Of a stretch of DNA of 64,000 nt, positions 42,874 to 52,313 are shown in pieces (position 1 is the first letter of the stretch; every line of letters starts with the position of its first letter). The notes under the pieces are model-generated. The model worked only from the letters and a program-made list of their open reading frames with translations. It ran no database searches and was not told the origin of the DNA. The stretch is from Closterium sp. NIES-65 (lineage: Eukaryota; Streptophyta; Zygnematophyceae; Desmidiales; Closteriaceae): the NCBI GenBank assembly GCA_948144175.1, contig CANXME010002095.1, positions 310,001-374,000 of the forward strand, in the 5' to 3' direction. The position numbers were made by a program, and so were the translations under genes.

Positions 42874-44517
42874 CCAGGTTGCTTTGGCGTCAACTTACCT
42901 CATGAGCCGGCGTCAATGGAGGAAGCTCTCGCTGGAGATGATCGAGAGGCATGGCTGGCTTCTAGGGAGGATGAGTTCCAGAGCCACATGGAGAATGAAA
43001 CATGGACCCTTACCAATCTTCCCCCAGGAAGGAAGGCATTGGACTGCACGTGGGTGTTACGTGTGAAGACCGATGCGGAGGGGAGGTTGGAGAGGCGCAA
43101 GACAAGGCTTGTGATCAAAGGCTTTCAGCAGAGGGAGGGAATTGACTTTCAAGAGGTGTTTGCTCCTGTTGCCAAGGCTCCTACGCTCCGGTTGTTGCTA
43201 GCAGCCGCTGCCGTTTGTGGCTGGAAGGTGGAGCAAATGGATGTGAAGACGGCATTCCTCTATGGCGTGGTAGATGAGGAGATCTACATGAAGCAGCCAG
43301 AGGGGTACGATGATGGGAGCGGACGTGTTTGCAGGCTCAACAAGGCCATCTATGGCCTCAAACAAGCTCCAAGGTGCTGGTATGCAAGGCTGGTGGAGGT
43401 GTTGGAGGCTCTTGGCTTCAAAGTTAGCGGGTGCGACGAGAGTCTCTTCATGACCGAGGGGGAGGAGGAGAAGGTATTTCTCCTTGTCTATGTCGATGAC
43501 ATCCTCCTCTTCTCTCCATTCCTAGAGAGGATCAAGGAGGTGCAAGGGAAGCTGAAAGAGACCTTTCAATGCAAGGCCCTTGGACCAGTGGGGTATTACC
43601 TTGGTCTTCACGTGGAGCGGGACGAGGTGAAGGGATGGTTGAGGCTTCACCAACACAAGTACCTTGCAGCCATGGGGGAGAAGTATGGGCTGGAGGAAGG
43701 GAGGAGTGTGAAGACTCCTTTACCCTCAGGGTTTCAGCTGCACCTTGATGAAGAGGAGGGTGAGGTGTTGGAGTACGAGTTGCAGTGTCGGTTCCAGTCA
43801 ATGGTGGGGAGCTTGATGTACGCTTCGGTCAACACTCGCCCCGACATTGCGTTTTCAGTTTCACAGCTCGCTCGTGTGGTGTCTAGGCCCCTTCAAGAGC
43901 ACCTGGATGCAGCAGAGAGGCTGATGAGGTACTGCATGGCAACCTCAAGGGTGGGGCTGCAATATTCAGTGCATGGGCAGCTGAAGCAAAAGGGAGTGGA
44001 GGAGGTGAGCACAAAGATTGGTGCACCTGCAAGGCGTGATCATTTGTACCTCTCGTGATTCACTGATGCTACCTGGGCAAGTGACATCAGTGATGGTTCA
44101 TCCCATGGTGGCTATATATGCTGTGTTGGAGGGAGTCCAGTGAGTTGGAAGTCTAAGAAGCAAGGAGAGATAGCTCACTCATCAACGGAGAGCGAGTACA
44201 TGGCGTTGTTTCATGGAGTGAAGGAGGTGGTTTGGATGAGGAGGTTGCTTGAGGAGTTGGGGCAGGAGCAAGAGGGTCCTACACCTGTGTTTTGTGACAG
44301 CCAAGGAGCAATTGCAATGGCGCGTAATGCTGTGCTCCATGGGCTGAACAAGCACATGCATATCAAGTGGCATTGGGTGAGGAAGGAGGTGAAGAAGGGC
44401 ACCATCTCCTTGCACTACATCAACACTACCAAGCAACCTGCGGATTTCTTGACTAAGCGGCTTGCAGAGCATCAGCATTGGAGCTGTGCCACCTTGTGTG
44501 GCATGTCCTTCAACTAA
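42874..44517 (+). pseudogene. Element H reverse transcriptase and RNase H
   Basis: The frame reads HEPASMEEALAG, ALDCTWVLRVK, RLVIKGFQQREG, VFAPVAKAPTLR, MDVKTAFLYGV, LNKAIYGLKQAPRCW and catalytic YVDDILLF (about 43,489-43,510). RNase H follows: FTDATWASD, STESEYMAL, FCDSQGAIAM, ending ADFLTKRLAEHQ. One in-frame TGA (44,056-44,058) separates RT from RNase H; otherwise it is open over 540 codons. The first codons before 42,900 may be read-through of the junction. Confidence 0.9.
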
Positions 44518-44559
44518 GGGAGGCAGCTTCAGGGAGCAGCTAAGGGAGGAATGAGAGCA

Positions 44560-45594
44560 CGATGAGGGGGAGTTTGTTGTGCCAAAGTACTACAGTGGCA
44601 CGGTCATCGCACTCCCATTCAGCCTACAAGCCTGCTCAGCTTCTGGAATTTTGTGGGGTGGTGCTTGAACATGTGTTCTTCATACCCTCAAAGTTTCAGA
44701 ATCATTGAAGCAGTTTACAAGGCATGGCAACATTTTTAGTTTCAAGATTTATGGCATCCCGGAAGTGTGTGTTACTCTTGTTTGGTAACACCCGAGTTCA
44801 CCATTTCGGCTGCTGACTCATCTACAGAGCTTTGATTGGTCTGCCAATTAGTGTGGTAGTCCTTTGCCTTGTTTTGCAGGTGTTCACCGAGTTTCAGGAC
44901 AACCCAGCATCGGAGCAGCACGTGACAGCTGTCGAAAGTTACTGTTCCGTAGTCATGGTGCACTGTTGGCAGCATTTCCCTTGCCACCCTTTCATTGTTG
45001 TCATGCCAATGGTGCAGGGACAGGGAATGAGACAAGAAGTACAGGTGGTCAAGTGGGACTCTACCACCCTCCTTTTGAGAAGTGTGGTCTTCCTGGAAGC
45101 AGCTTGCAAGAGGGTGCAAGTGGGAAGACAAGCTGACTCATGGTTGGCTTGACTCACTATTGGTAGCCTTGAGTACAGCTCTGAACATCCAAGTGTGGTT
45201 GGCTTTGCTGACCTAGCTAGGACGTTTCCCATCCTTCTCTAGCCTTTCTCCCCTAGGACTCAACCTTCTCTGAGTTCCCAGGATGGTCCCAACCCCTTAA
45301 GAGTCCCCTAGGCAATGTTGTACTCAACCTCTTCCTTGCATCAATGAAACTACTCGTTTTTCAGCCGAGCTTACGCTTTTGTTCACTGCGTAGCGCATAC
45401 ATCTCTGATGAAAGCAAGCTATATACCGTTAGAAAGCAGACACTTGAAGCTAACGTCTGTCCAAGTTTCAGCTTCGTTTGATATCGGAGCTGATCGTGAC
45501 GACGTTTTGAACAGAGGCGGTTTGAAGTCGTCAGATTCTGCTGAGGTGGTTTCAAGGGCATCTACGACCCCTAAGTGGACTCTAGACTATAACA
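44560..45594 (+). repeat. Polypurine tract and probable LTR of H (about 1,020 bp)
   Basis: The tract GATGAGGGGGAG (44,561-44,572) precedes TGTTGTGCC. The proposed end ATAACA at 45,594 forms TGTT/AACA ends and sits two bases before the primer-binding site. Without a second copy the borders are inferred. Confidence 0.55.
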
Positions 45595-45596
45595 AG

Positions 45597-45609
45597 TGGT
45601 ATCAGAGCT
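45597..45609 (+). other. Primer-binding site, exact tRNA-Met complement
   Basis: TGGTATCAGAGCT follows the LTR end after AG. It lies between the LTR of H and the leader of D. Confidence 0.85.
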
Positions 45610-45627
45610 GTTCTACTCTGTTCTTGG

Positions 45628-46193
45628 GTGAATATGGAGGCTGAAGGCTCTGCTCCAGCTGCTCCAGCCGTTCCCTTTGCCGGCCCGCCGCTGCACCTGC
45701 CGGCAAGCCGCTGCACCCGACGGCCCGCCGCTTCACCTGACGGCCCCGCCGCTGCACCTGCTGGCCCGCCGCTGCACCCTACGGCCCCGCCGTTCCCTCT
45801 GACGGCCCCGCCGTCCTCTCTTCCGGCCCGCCGCTGCACCTGCCGGCCCGCCGCTGCGCTTGACGGCCCCGCCGCTGCATCTCCCGGCCCCGCAGCCCCA
45901 GCAGCCGAGCCGCCCCAGCAGCCGAGCCGCCCCAGCAGCCGAGCCGCCCCAGCAGCCGAGCCGCCCCAGCAGCCGAGCCGCCCCAGGAGCCGAGCCGCCC
46001 CAGCAGCCGAGCCGCCCCAACAGCCGAGCCGCCCCAGCTGCCGTGCCGCCCGAGCCGCCCAAGCCACCGAGTCGCCCGAGCCACTCAGCAGTCGGGCCGC
46101 CGAGCCGCCCGAGCCGCCCGAGCCCTCCCTGCACTGCCCTGTCTGGTGAGCACTGAGCTTTACTCTGCGCACTGCCCTCTCTCTACTACTGTC
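45628..46193 (+). repeat. GC-rich leader of D with 17-bp minisatellite
   Basis: Units of GCCGCCCCAGCAGCCGA repeat about eight times at 45,897-46,030. Before them are longer GCCGGCCCGCCGCTGCACCT-type units. A Pro/Ala-rich ORF from the ATG at 45,628 spans it, but related leaders in B and F are not coding, so I treat it as leader. Confidence 0.75.
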
Positions 46194-46710
46194 ATGGCTA
46201 CCCCCAGTGTCCTCGCCTTTGACGCTGAGGGCAGAGCCATCGACTTTGACGTGTGGGTAGACGACCTACTGCTTTTCCTACAGTGCGACAGAGCTGACGG
46301 ACTCTCTCTCTCTTTGATCTCACTTCTGGTGCCTCTCCCGCCCTTGCTGCTACTGAGGATGCCACTGTTCGCTCACAGTGGGCCACACGCGATGCTGCTG
46401 CACGTCTTGCTGTGCGTCGCCACCTCCCTCCCGCTGAGCGTGCGCACTTTGGGTCGTACAAGAGTGCTCAGACCTTGTACGACGCCGTTATTGCACGCTA
46501 CTCCACCCCTGCCACTGCTGCACTGAGCCGCCTCATGCTACCGTACCTCTTTCCCGACCTTGCTGCTTTTGCCACTGTAGCCGACCTCATTACCCACCTG
46601 CGCACTAGTGACGCTCGCTTCCGCGCTGCTCTTCCTGCTGAGTTCTGCGCCAAGAACCCCCCCCCCCAAGTACTTCACTCTCTACTACATTGTCACCCGC
46701 CTCCCTGACT
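46194..46710 (+). pseudogene. Element D Gag N-terminus
   Basis: Starts MATPSVLAFDAEGRA at 46,194. A CT-repeat expansion near 46,300 (DGLSLSL where F has DGLSLFD) shifts the frame. The capsid then continues (RRHLPPAERAHF, YKSAQTLYDAV, AEFCAKN) to a run of 11 C at 46,657-46,667. One base too many there brings the downstream part back into the starting frame. Confidence 0.83.
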
Positions 46711-49700
46711 CCCTTCGCGGAGTCAGGGATGACCTACTTGCAGTCTGCCCCACCACTCTCACTGTCGAGATCCTCGAGAAGTCCCTCCTAGCAGCCGAGA
46801 AGAGCATTCTCGCTGTAGGGGCCTCTCGGGGTGACCCGCGCACCCCCATCTTTGAGGGGTGTTCCCCCTCCCCCCTCCTGCCCTCTGTCGCCTCTGCTGC
46901 TACGGCCGACCTTGTTGGTTTTGAGTCGGTCGGTGCGGCGTCTGCCCCCAGCGGGAGACGTCGCTCTGGCAAGAGCAAGGGGGGCAGGGGCAGTGGTGGA
47001 GGCGGCGGGGGCGGTGGAGGCAGCGGTAGAGGCAGCGGCGGAGGTGAGGGTGGTAGCGGGAGTGGTGGCGGGAGTGGAGGTGTCGGCGGAGGCAGTGGAG
47101 GCGGGGGCGGCAGCGGCGGTGGTAGTGGGGGTGGAGGCAGAGGCGGCGGTGGCGGCGGCGACGGTGGGAGTGGCGGTGGCGGCGGAGGTGGTGGAGGCGG
47201 CGGCGGAGGAGGCGGCGGAGGTCGTGGCGCGTCGAGGAGGAGTGGCTCCGGTGGTGGTCAGCGCCAGCAGCAGCAGCGTGGTCAGGAGACCCTCTCCCCG
47301 CAGCAGCTCCGTGAGTGGTACTCTGCGCGTCAGCGGGGTGGGGGTGTTGGTCCGTGCACTTACGTCCTGCGTACTGGCGACCGTGCGGGTGAGCAGTGTG
47401 GTGGTCCACACTCCACTCAGCGTTGCTTCGGCCGCCTGACTGACGCTTGGCGCCGCCAGTTTCGTGACGCCTCTGAGATCCCTCGCTGGGACCAGCTGTC
47501 TAGGGCGGGAGTAGCTATCTTTGATCTTGACTTTGATGCTATTCTTGCTGCCATGTATGCTGTGACTATTAGTGAGGAGGGTGACTGTTACCAGTGTTTC
47601 CCGCCCGACCCGGGCATTGGTACTGCGGCTCTAGGTGCTGTTGAGGCTGCTGCTCCAGGTGCTGGTGAGGCTGTTGCTCTAGGTGCCAGTGAGTCTGAGT
47701 CCTCAGGTGCTGGTGAGTCTGCTCTCTCAGGTACTGTGTCGACTTCACCCTCTCTCACTTTCACTCTTGACTCCAGGGCGTCTCGCTCCTTCTTTCGAGA
47801 CCGCACCACTCTCACGCCGCTTAGTCGGCCAGTGGCGGTCTCCTTGGCAGACCCCTCTGGGGGTCCTGTTCTGGCTCGCTACTCCACTGTCCTGCCGTGC
47901 CCTGCGGTCCCGTCTGGCGCCCTGTCCGGTCTCTACCTCCCCTCGTTCTCTACGAACTTGGTGGCGGGTGCTGACCTACAGGATGCAGGGGTTGACCAGT
48001 TCACCCCTGCGCGCCGACGGGTCACCCACTGCACGGACGCGGACACGGGTCGACACCTGACCACGTTCACACGTGGTCCAGGGTCGAGCCTGTACACACT
48101 CACTGTTCCGTCTCCTCCTCCTGCGTCTGGTCAGGTAGCTGCGTCGGGTCAGGTGTTTGCTGCAGCGTCCAGGTCTGGTCCTGAGTCTGCCCCCTGCTCC
48201 TGTCGCCTCCTGTCCCACGAGACCCTCCTGTGGCACCACAGGATGGGTCACCCCTCCCTGCCTCGTCTCCGGGGCATGGCCTCTCGCCTTCTTGTCTCTG
48301 GCCTTCCCCGGTCCCTCCCTCCCCTTCCTTCGGGGCCTGGCCCTCCCTACGTCCCCTGTGTCGAGGGTCGCCTGCGGGCTACCCCTCACTCCTCCCCGTT
48401 TCCTCCGACGGAGGCCCCGCTGCAGACGCTTCACATGGACGTGTGGGGCCCAGCCCGCGTCCGTGGACAGGGTCACGAGCGCTACTTCCTGCTGGTGCTT
48501 GACGACTACACGCGTTACACCTCGGTCTTCCCCTTGCGCAGCAAGGGTGAGGTCACTGAGGTGTTGATCGACTGGATCCGCGCAGCTCGTCTCCAGCTCA
48601 GGAAGAGCTTCGGCTCGGACTTTCCTGTTTTGCGTCTACACTCGGACAGAGGCGGAGAGTTCTCCTCCGGCCTGCTGCGAGCCTACTGTCGGGCACGAGG
48701 CATCCGCCAGACCTTCACGCTTCCGGACTCTCCACGGCAGAATGGGATTGCTGAGCGCCGCATCGGCATTGTCATGGACGTCGCCCGTACGTCCATGGTG
48801 CATGCGGCTGCCCCCCATTTTCTGTGGCCGTTTGCGGTTCGGTACGCCGCGCATCAGATCAACCTTCACCCCCGGGTCTCTCAGCCCGCGATGTCCCCAG
48901 TCTTGATGTGGACGGGGAAGGTTGGCGATGCGTCGGCGTTCCGTGTCTGGGGATCTCGGGCGTTTGTCCGCGACTTGTCTGCGGACAAGCTGTCCCCTCG
49001 TGCTGCTCCCTGTGTCTTCCTTGGCTTCCCCACAAACGCTCCCAGGTGGCAGTTCTACCACCCCTCCTCTCGTCGTGTTCTGTCCTCCCAGGACGTCACG
49101 TTCGACGAGTCAGTCCCCTTCTACCGCCTCTTCCCCTACCGCACTCCTTCCCTCCCCCCTCCACCTGACTTCCTTGTGCCAGTTCCCCCCCCGGTAGACC
49201 CCCTCCCCCCTCAGGTTCCTGCCCCCTCAGGTGTGTCCCAGGTAGACGCAGTTGACCCGGTCGAGGTTACTGGTGACTCAGGTGCTGCTGCGGGTGCTGA
49301 GCCTGGGGGTGCTGACTCTGGGGGTGCTGTGCGCGGGGGTGCTGAGCCTGGAGGTGTTGCTACTGGGGGTGCTGAGCCTGGGGGTGCTGGGCCTGGGGGT
49401 GCTACTGCGGAGGGTGCTGAGCCTGGGGGTACTGAGCCTGGGGGTGCTGGGCCTGGGGGTGCTGCGCCTGGGGGTGCTGAGACTAGATGTGCTACGCCTG
49501 GGGGTGCTGAGCCGGGGGGTGCTGTGCCTGGAGCTGCTGAGCCTGGGGGTGCTGAGTCTGGAGCTACTGCGCCTGGGGGTGCTGCGTCTGGAGCTGCTGA
49601 GCCTGGGGTTTCTCCTGCTTCTGCGTCTCGCCGGGAGCCCCTCTCTCCACCGGAGCTGCGCGAGTGGTTTGCTCGCCGCTGGAGGCGTTCTGCTGGAGCT

Positions 49701-50507
49701 GGAGCTTCTTCGACCGTCGAGGGTGCTGGTCCTGCCATTCCGGGAGCTGCTGGGCCTGCGGGTCCTCCTGGAGCTGGAGCTGCTGAGGGTGTTGGTGCTG
49801 AGACAGCTGCTTTCTGTCCTGGCGGTGGTTCTGCTGCTGGTGCTGCTGGAGGTCCTGCTGCTGGAGGTGCTGGTGGCGCTGGTGCTGTCGCTGAGGGTGC
49901 TGGTGCTGTCCCTGCTGCGTCTGGAGTTGCCGCGCGGCCTCGGCCGTACTTCGTTCCGCTCCTACAGCAGGTTCTTGGTCTTTCTCCTCCGGCAGAGTGT
50001 CCACAGCCTGTCCAGTCGCAGTCACTGTTGGAGCCTTCCTCTCCACTACCTGCTCCCTCTCCTTACACTGGTCCTACTGGAGGTCTTGCTGAGCGTCGTG
50101 AGCCTGCGTCTCGTCCTGCGTCGCCTGTTCGTGCTGCTCGCGCTAGTGGTCGCGGCTCGCATCAGCGTCCTCCTCCAGTCCCTGGCACGCACCGGATGTC
50201 TCTGCGTCCGTCCACTGCTCCTCTGCGTGCCCCTTTGCCTTCTCCTCCTGGGTCCTCTCTTCCTGCGCTTGCCGACCCTGAGTCGGACTCTCTTCGTGCT
50301 CCCAGTTCTACTGTCACGCGTCTCCTTGCTACTGTCGTCACTGACCCCTCCTTTGAGTCCACTGCTGCGTCTGCTCTTGTCGCTGAGCTCGTCGACTTTG
50401 CTGCTCGCTGTCGTCTAGACTTCGCTGCTGGTCTTGTTGCTGAGTCTGCGTCTGTCTGTCCTCCGTCCGTCGGGGGTGAGTGTGCTCTTGGCACGGACGT
50501 CCTATAG
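46608..50507 (+). CDS. Element D Gag C-terminus, protease, integrase and linker (1,299 codons)
   Basis: The longest ORF in the window. It begins in capsid sequence (functional from about 46,668: KYFTLYYIVTRLPDSL). A glycine-rich tract (about 46,985-47,235) follows, then the Cys/His motif CTYVLRTGDRAGEQC-GGPHSTQRC. The protease site reads LDSRAS, so the Asp-Ser-Gly triplet is altered. Then come LWHHRMGHPS, CVEGR, and a complete integrase core (HMDVWGP, LHSDRGGEF, RQNGIAERR). The linker has about 20 EPGGA-type pentapeptides (49,290-49,610) and a Gly/Ala section. It ends at TAG 50,505-50,507, inside LEDRQ, where G and A have GAG. Confidence 0.9.
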   Translation: MTLASALLFLLSSAPRTPPPKYFTLYYIVTRLPDSLRGVRDDLLAVCPTTLTVEILEKSLLAAEKSILAVGASRGDPRTPIFEGCSPSPLLPSVASAATADLVGFESVGAASAPSGRRRSGKSKGGRGSGGGGGGGGGSGRGSGGGEGGSGSGGGSGGVGGGSGGGGGSGGGSGGGGRGGGGGGDGGSGGGGGGGGGGGGGGGGGRGASRRSGSGGGQRQQQQRGQETLSPQQLREWYSARQRGGGVGPCTYVLRTGDRAGEQCGGPHSTQRCFGRLTDAWRRQFRDASEIPRWDQLSRAGVAIFDLDFDAILAAMYAVTISEEGDCYQCFPPDPGIGTAALGAVEAAAPGAGEAVALGASESESSGAGESALSGTVSTSPSLTFTLDSRASRSFFRDRTTLTPLSRPVAVSLADPSGGPVLARYSTVLPCPAVPSGALSGLYLPSFSTNLVAGADLQDAGVDQFTPARRRVTHCTDADTGRHLTTFTRGPGSSLYTLTVPSPPPASGQVAASGQVFAAASRSGPESAPCSCRLLSHETLLWHHRMGHPSLPRLRGMASRLLVSGLPRSLPPLPSGPGPPYVPCVEGRLRATPHSSPFPPTEAPLQTLHMDVWGPARVRGQGHERYFLLVLDDYTRYTSVFPLRSKGEVTEVLIDWIRAARLQLRKSFGSDFPVLRLHSDRGGEFSSGLLRAYCRARGIRQTFTLPDSPRQNGIAERRIGIVMDVARTSMVHAAAPHFLWPFAVRYAAHQINLHPRVSQPAMSPVLMWTGKVGDASAFRVWGSRAFVRDLSADKLSPRAAPCVFLGFPTNAPRWQFYHPSSRRVLSSQDVTFDESVPFYRLFPYRTPSLPPPPDFLVPVPPPVDPLPPQVPAPSGVSQVDAVDPVEVTGDSGAAAGAEPGGADSGGAVRGGAEPGGVATGGAEPGGAGPGGATAEGAEPGGTEPGGAGPGGAAPGGAETRCATPGGAEPGGAVPGAAEPGGAESGATAPGGAASGAAEPGVSPASASRREPLSPPELREWFARRWRRSAGAGASSTVEGAGPAIPGAAGPAGPPGAGAAEGVGAETAAFCPGGGSAAGAAGGPAAGGAGGAGAVAEGAGAVPAASGVAARPRPYFVPLLQQVLGLSPPAECPQPVQSQSLLEPSSPLPAPSPYTGPTGGLAERREPASRPASPVRAARASGRGSHQRPPPVPGTHRMSLRPSTAPLRAPLPSPPGSSLPALADPESDSLRAPSSTVTRLLATVVTDPSFESTAASALVAELVDFAARCRLDFAAGLVAESASVCPPSVGGECALGTDVL

Positions 50508-51687
50508 GACAGGCAGGAAGAGTTACAGTGTCTGGCTGCTGCTTCACCTCATCTCGCGTCTATACTGCTTGCTCCTTAGGGAGACCCGGATGCACTAGAC
50601 ATCCCGACTCCGCGCTCTTACGCGGAGGCCGTAGAGGGTCCCTACTCGTCTCAGTGGCAGGCAGCTATGGATGCAGAGATGGCTTCCTGGAAGTCCACAG
50701 GCACCTACGTTGACGCAGTTTCCCCTCCTGGGGCGAACATCGTCAGTGGCATGTGGATCTTCAAGGTGAAGCGGCCGCCGGGCTCTCCACCTGTCTTCAA
50801 GGCGCGGTACGTTGCTCGTGGCTTCAGTCAGCGGCACGGAGTTGACTACTTTCAGACCTTCTCTCCCACCCCGAAGATGACTACTCTTCGGGTGCTGCTG
50901 CACGTAGCCGCTCAACGCGACTACGAGCTTCACTCTCTTGACTTCAGCACTGCGTTCCTGCAGGGTAGCCTGCACGAGGAGATCTGGTTGCGTCGTCCAC
51001 CTGGCTTCACTGGGACTTTCCCTCCTGGCACCCAGTGGAGCCTCCGACGGCCAGTCTACGGTCTCCGCCAGGCACCGCGTGAGTGGCACGACACACTGAG
51101 GACTACGCTTGCGGCTCTTGGTTTTGCTCCTTCTACTGCTGACCCGTCGCTGTTTCTGCGCACCGACACATCTCTGCCGCCGTTCTACATCCTCGTGTAC
51201 GTCGACGACTTGGTCTTTGCCACAGCGGACACAGCTGGACTCGCCTACGTGAAGTTCAAGCTGCTGAAGAGACACACATGCACTGACTTAGGTGAACTAC
51301 GCAGCTACCTTGGCTTGCAGATCACTCGGGACAGAGCACGCCGCACCATTACCTTGACTCAGTCACACATGGTGCAGCAGGTCCTTCAGCGCTTCGGCTT
51401 CACGTACTCCTCGCCTCAGGCCACTCCTCTGTCTACTCGCCACTCGCTCTCAGCTCTGCCTTCGGATGAGTCCGTAGAGTCAAGTGGCCCGTACCCAGAG
51501 CTTGTTGGCTGCCTCATGTACCTGATGACCTGCACACGACCTGACCTTGCATACCCTCTGAGCATTCTTGCACGCTATGTTGCTCCTGGGAGACACCGAC
51601 CAGAGCACATGGCTGCAGCGAAGAGGGTATTGCGCTACCTGTGCAGTACGTCGGGCATGGGGCTAGTGCTTGGAGGGCGGAGTCCAG
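50508..51687 (+). pseudogene. Element D reverse transcriptase, truncated
   Basis: Same frame as the preceding ORF, with a second TAG at 50,578-50,580 (APEGDP with Glu replaced). After that it is open: MWIFKVKRPPGS, KARYVARGFSQ, LDFSTAFLQG, VYGLRQAPREW, YVDD at 51,198-51,209, CLMYLMTCTRPDL and GLVLGGR. It then runs into element E in the wrong orientation. RNase H is missing. Confidence 0.9.
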
Positions 51688-52313
51688 AAGACGAGCGGGT
51701 AGACTGCCACGAAACACATCCATAGCCAAGGCTGAAGGTATAACCCTGTGATGACTGCTGCGTAGCCTGGTCATCAGCCCAAGAAGCGTCTGCGTGCCCA
51801 GTGAGGACCACTAGACTCTGCCCTCCAAGCACTAGCCCCATGCCCGACGTACTGCACAAGCAGCGCAACACCCTCTTCGCTGCAGCCATGTGCTCTGGTC
51901 GGTGTCTCCCAGGAGCAACATAGCGTGCAAGAATGCTAAGGAGGTATGCAAGGTCAGGTCGTGTGCAGGTCATCAGGTACATGGGGGAGCCAACAAGCTC
52001 AGGGTACGAGCCACTCGACTCTACGGACTCATCCGAAGACAGAGCTGAGAGCGAGTGGCGAGTAGACAGAGGAGTGGCTTGAGGCGAGGAGTACGTGAAG
52101 CCGAAGCGCTGAAGGACCTGCTCCACCATCTGTGACTGAGTCAAGGTAATGGTGCGCTGTGCTTTGTCCCGACGGATCTGCAAGCCATGGTAGCTGCGCA
52201 GTTCACCCAGGTCTGTGCACGTGTGTCTCTTCTGCAGCTCGGACTTCACGTGGGCGAGTCCAGCAGTGTCAGCAATGGCAAAGACCAAGTCGTGGACGTA
52301 CACCAGGATGTAG
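51685..52313 (-). pseudogene. Extra RNase H-RT block at the left end of E
   Basis: Reads from VYVHDLVF through LRSYHGLQI, MVEQVLQRFGF, YPELVGSPMYLMTC and ADASWADDQATQQ, ending at the D junction. About 515 bp of it is repeated in the next block (52,314-52,830) at roughly 95% identity, so it comes from a related rather than identical copy. Confidence 0.82.

Larger units (their letters stand above)
42874..45594 (+). mobile_element. Copia element H, 3' part (RT, RNase H, LTR)
   Basis: A third copia lineage. It starts abruptly at the gypsy border just upstream of RT and carries RT, RNase H, a purine tract and a probable 1,020-bp LTR (44,575-45,594). Gag, protease, integrase and 5' LTR are missing. 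The LTR is followed directly by a primer-binding site and element D. Confidence 0.87.
45597..51687 (+). mobile_element. Copia element D, lacking RNase H and 3' LTR
   Basis: Plus strand. Primer-binding site, leader, Gag, protease, integrase, linker and RT up to the end of the palm/thumb. It stops at 51,685-51,687, where it fuses head-to-head with element E. Its own family LTR (125-135 bp, TGTCA) is absent; the LTR of H stands in its place. Two TAG stops lie between linker and RT. Confidence 0.9.

Noticed and set aside
45597..45609. tRNA-like match at TGGTATCAGAGC sites
   Set aside because: Only the 3' tRNA complement is present, without a cloverleaf. These are primer-binding sites, not tRNA genes.
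45628..46149. 173-codon Pro/Ala-rich ORF starting just after the primer-binding site of D
   Set aside because: It covers the leader minisatellite. Related leaders in B and F are not open in an equivalent frame, and Gag has its own ATG at 46,194. A short upstream ORF cannot be excluded.
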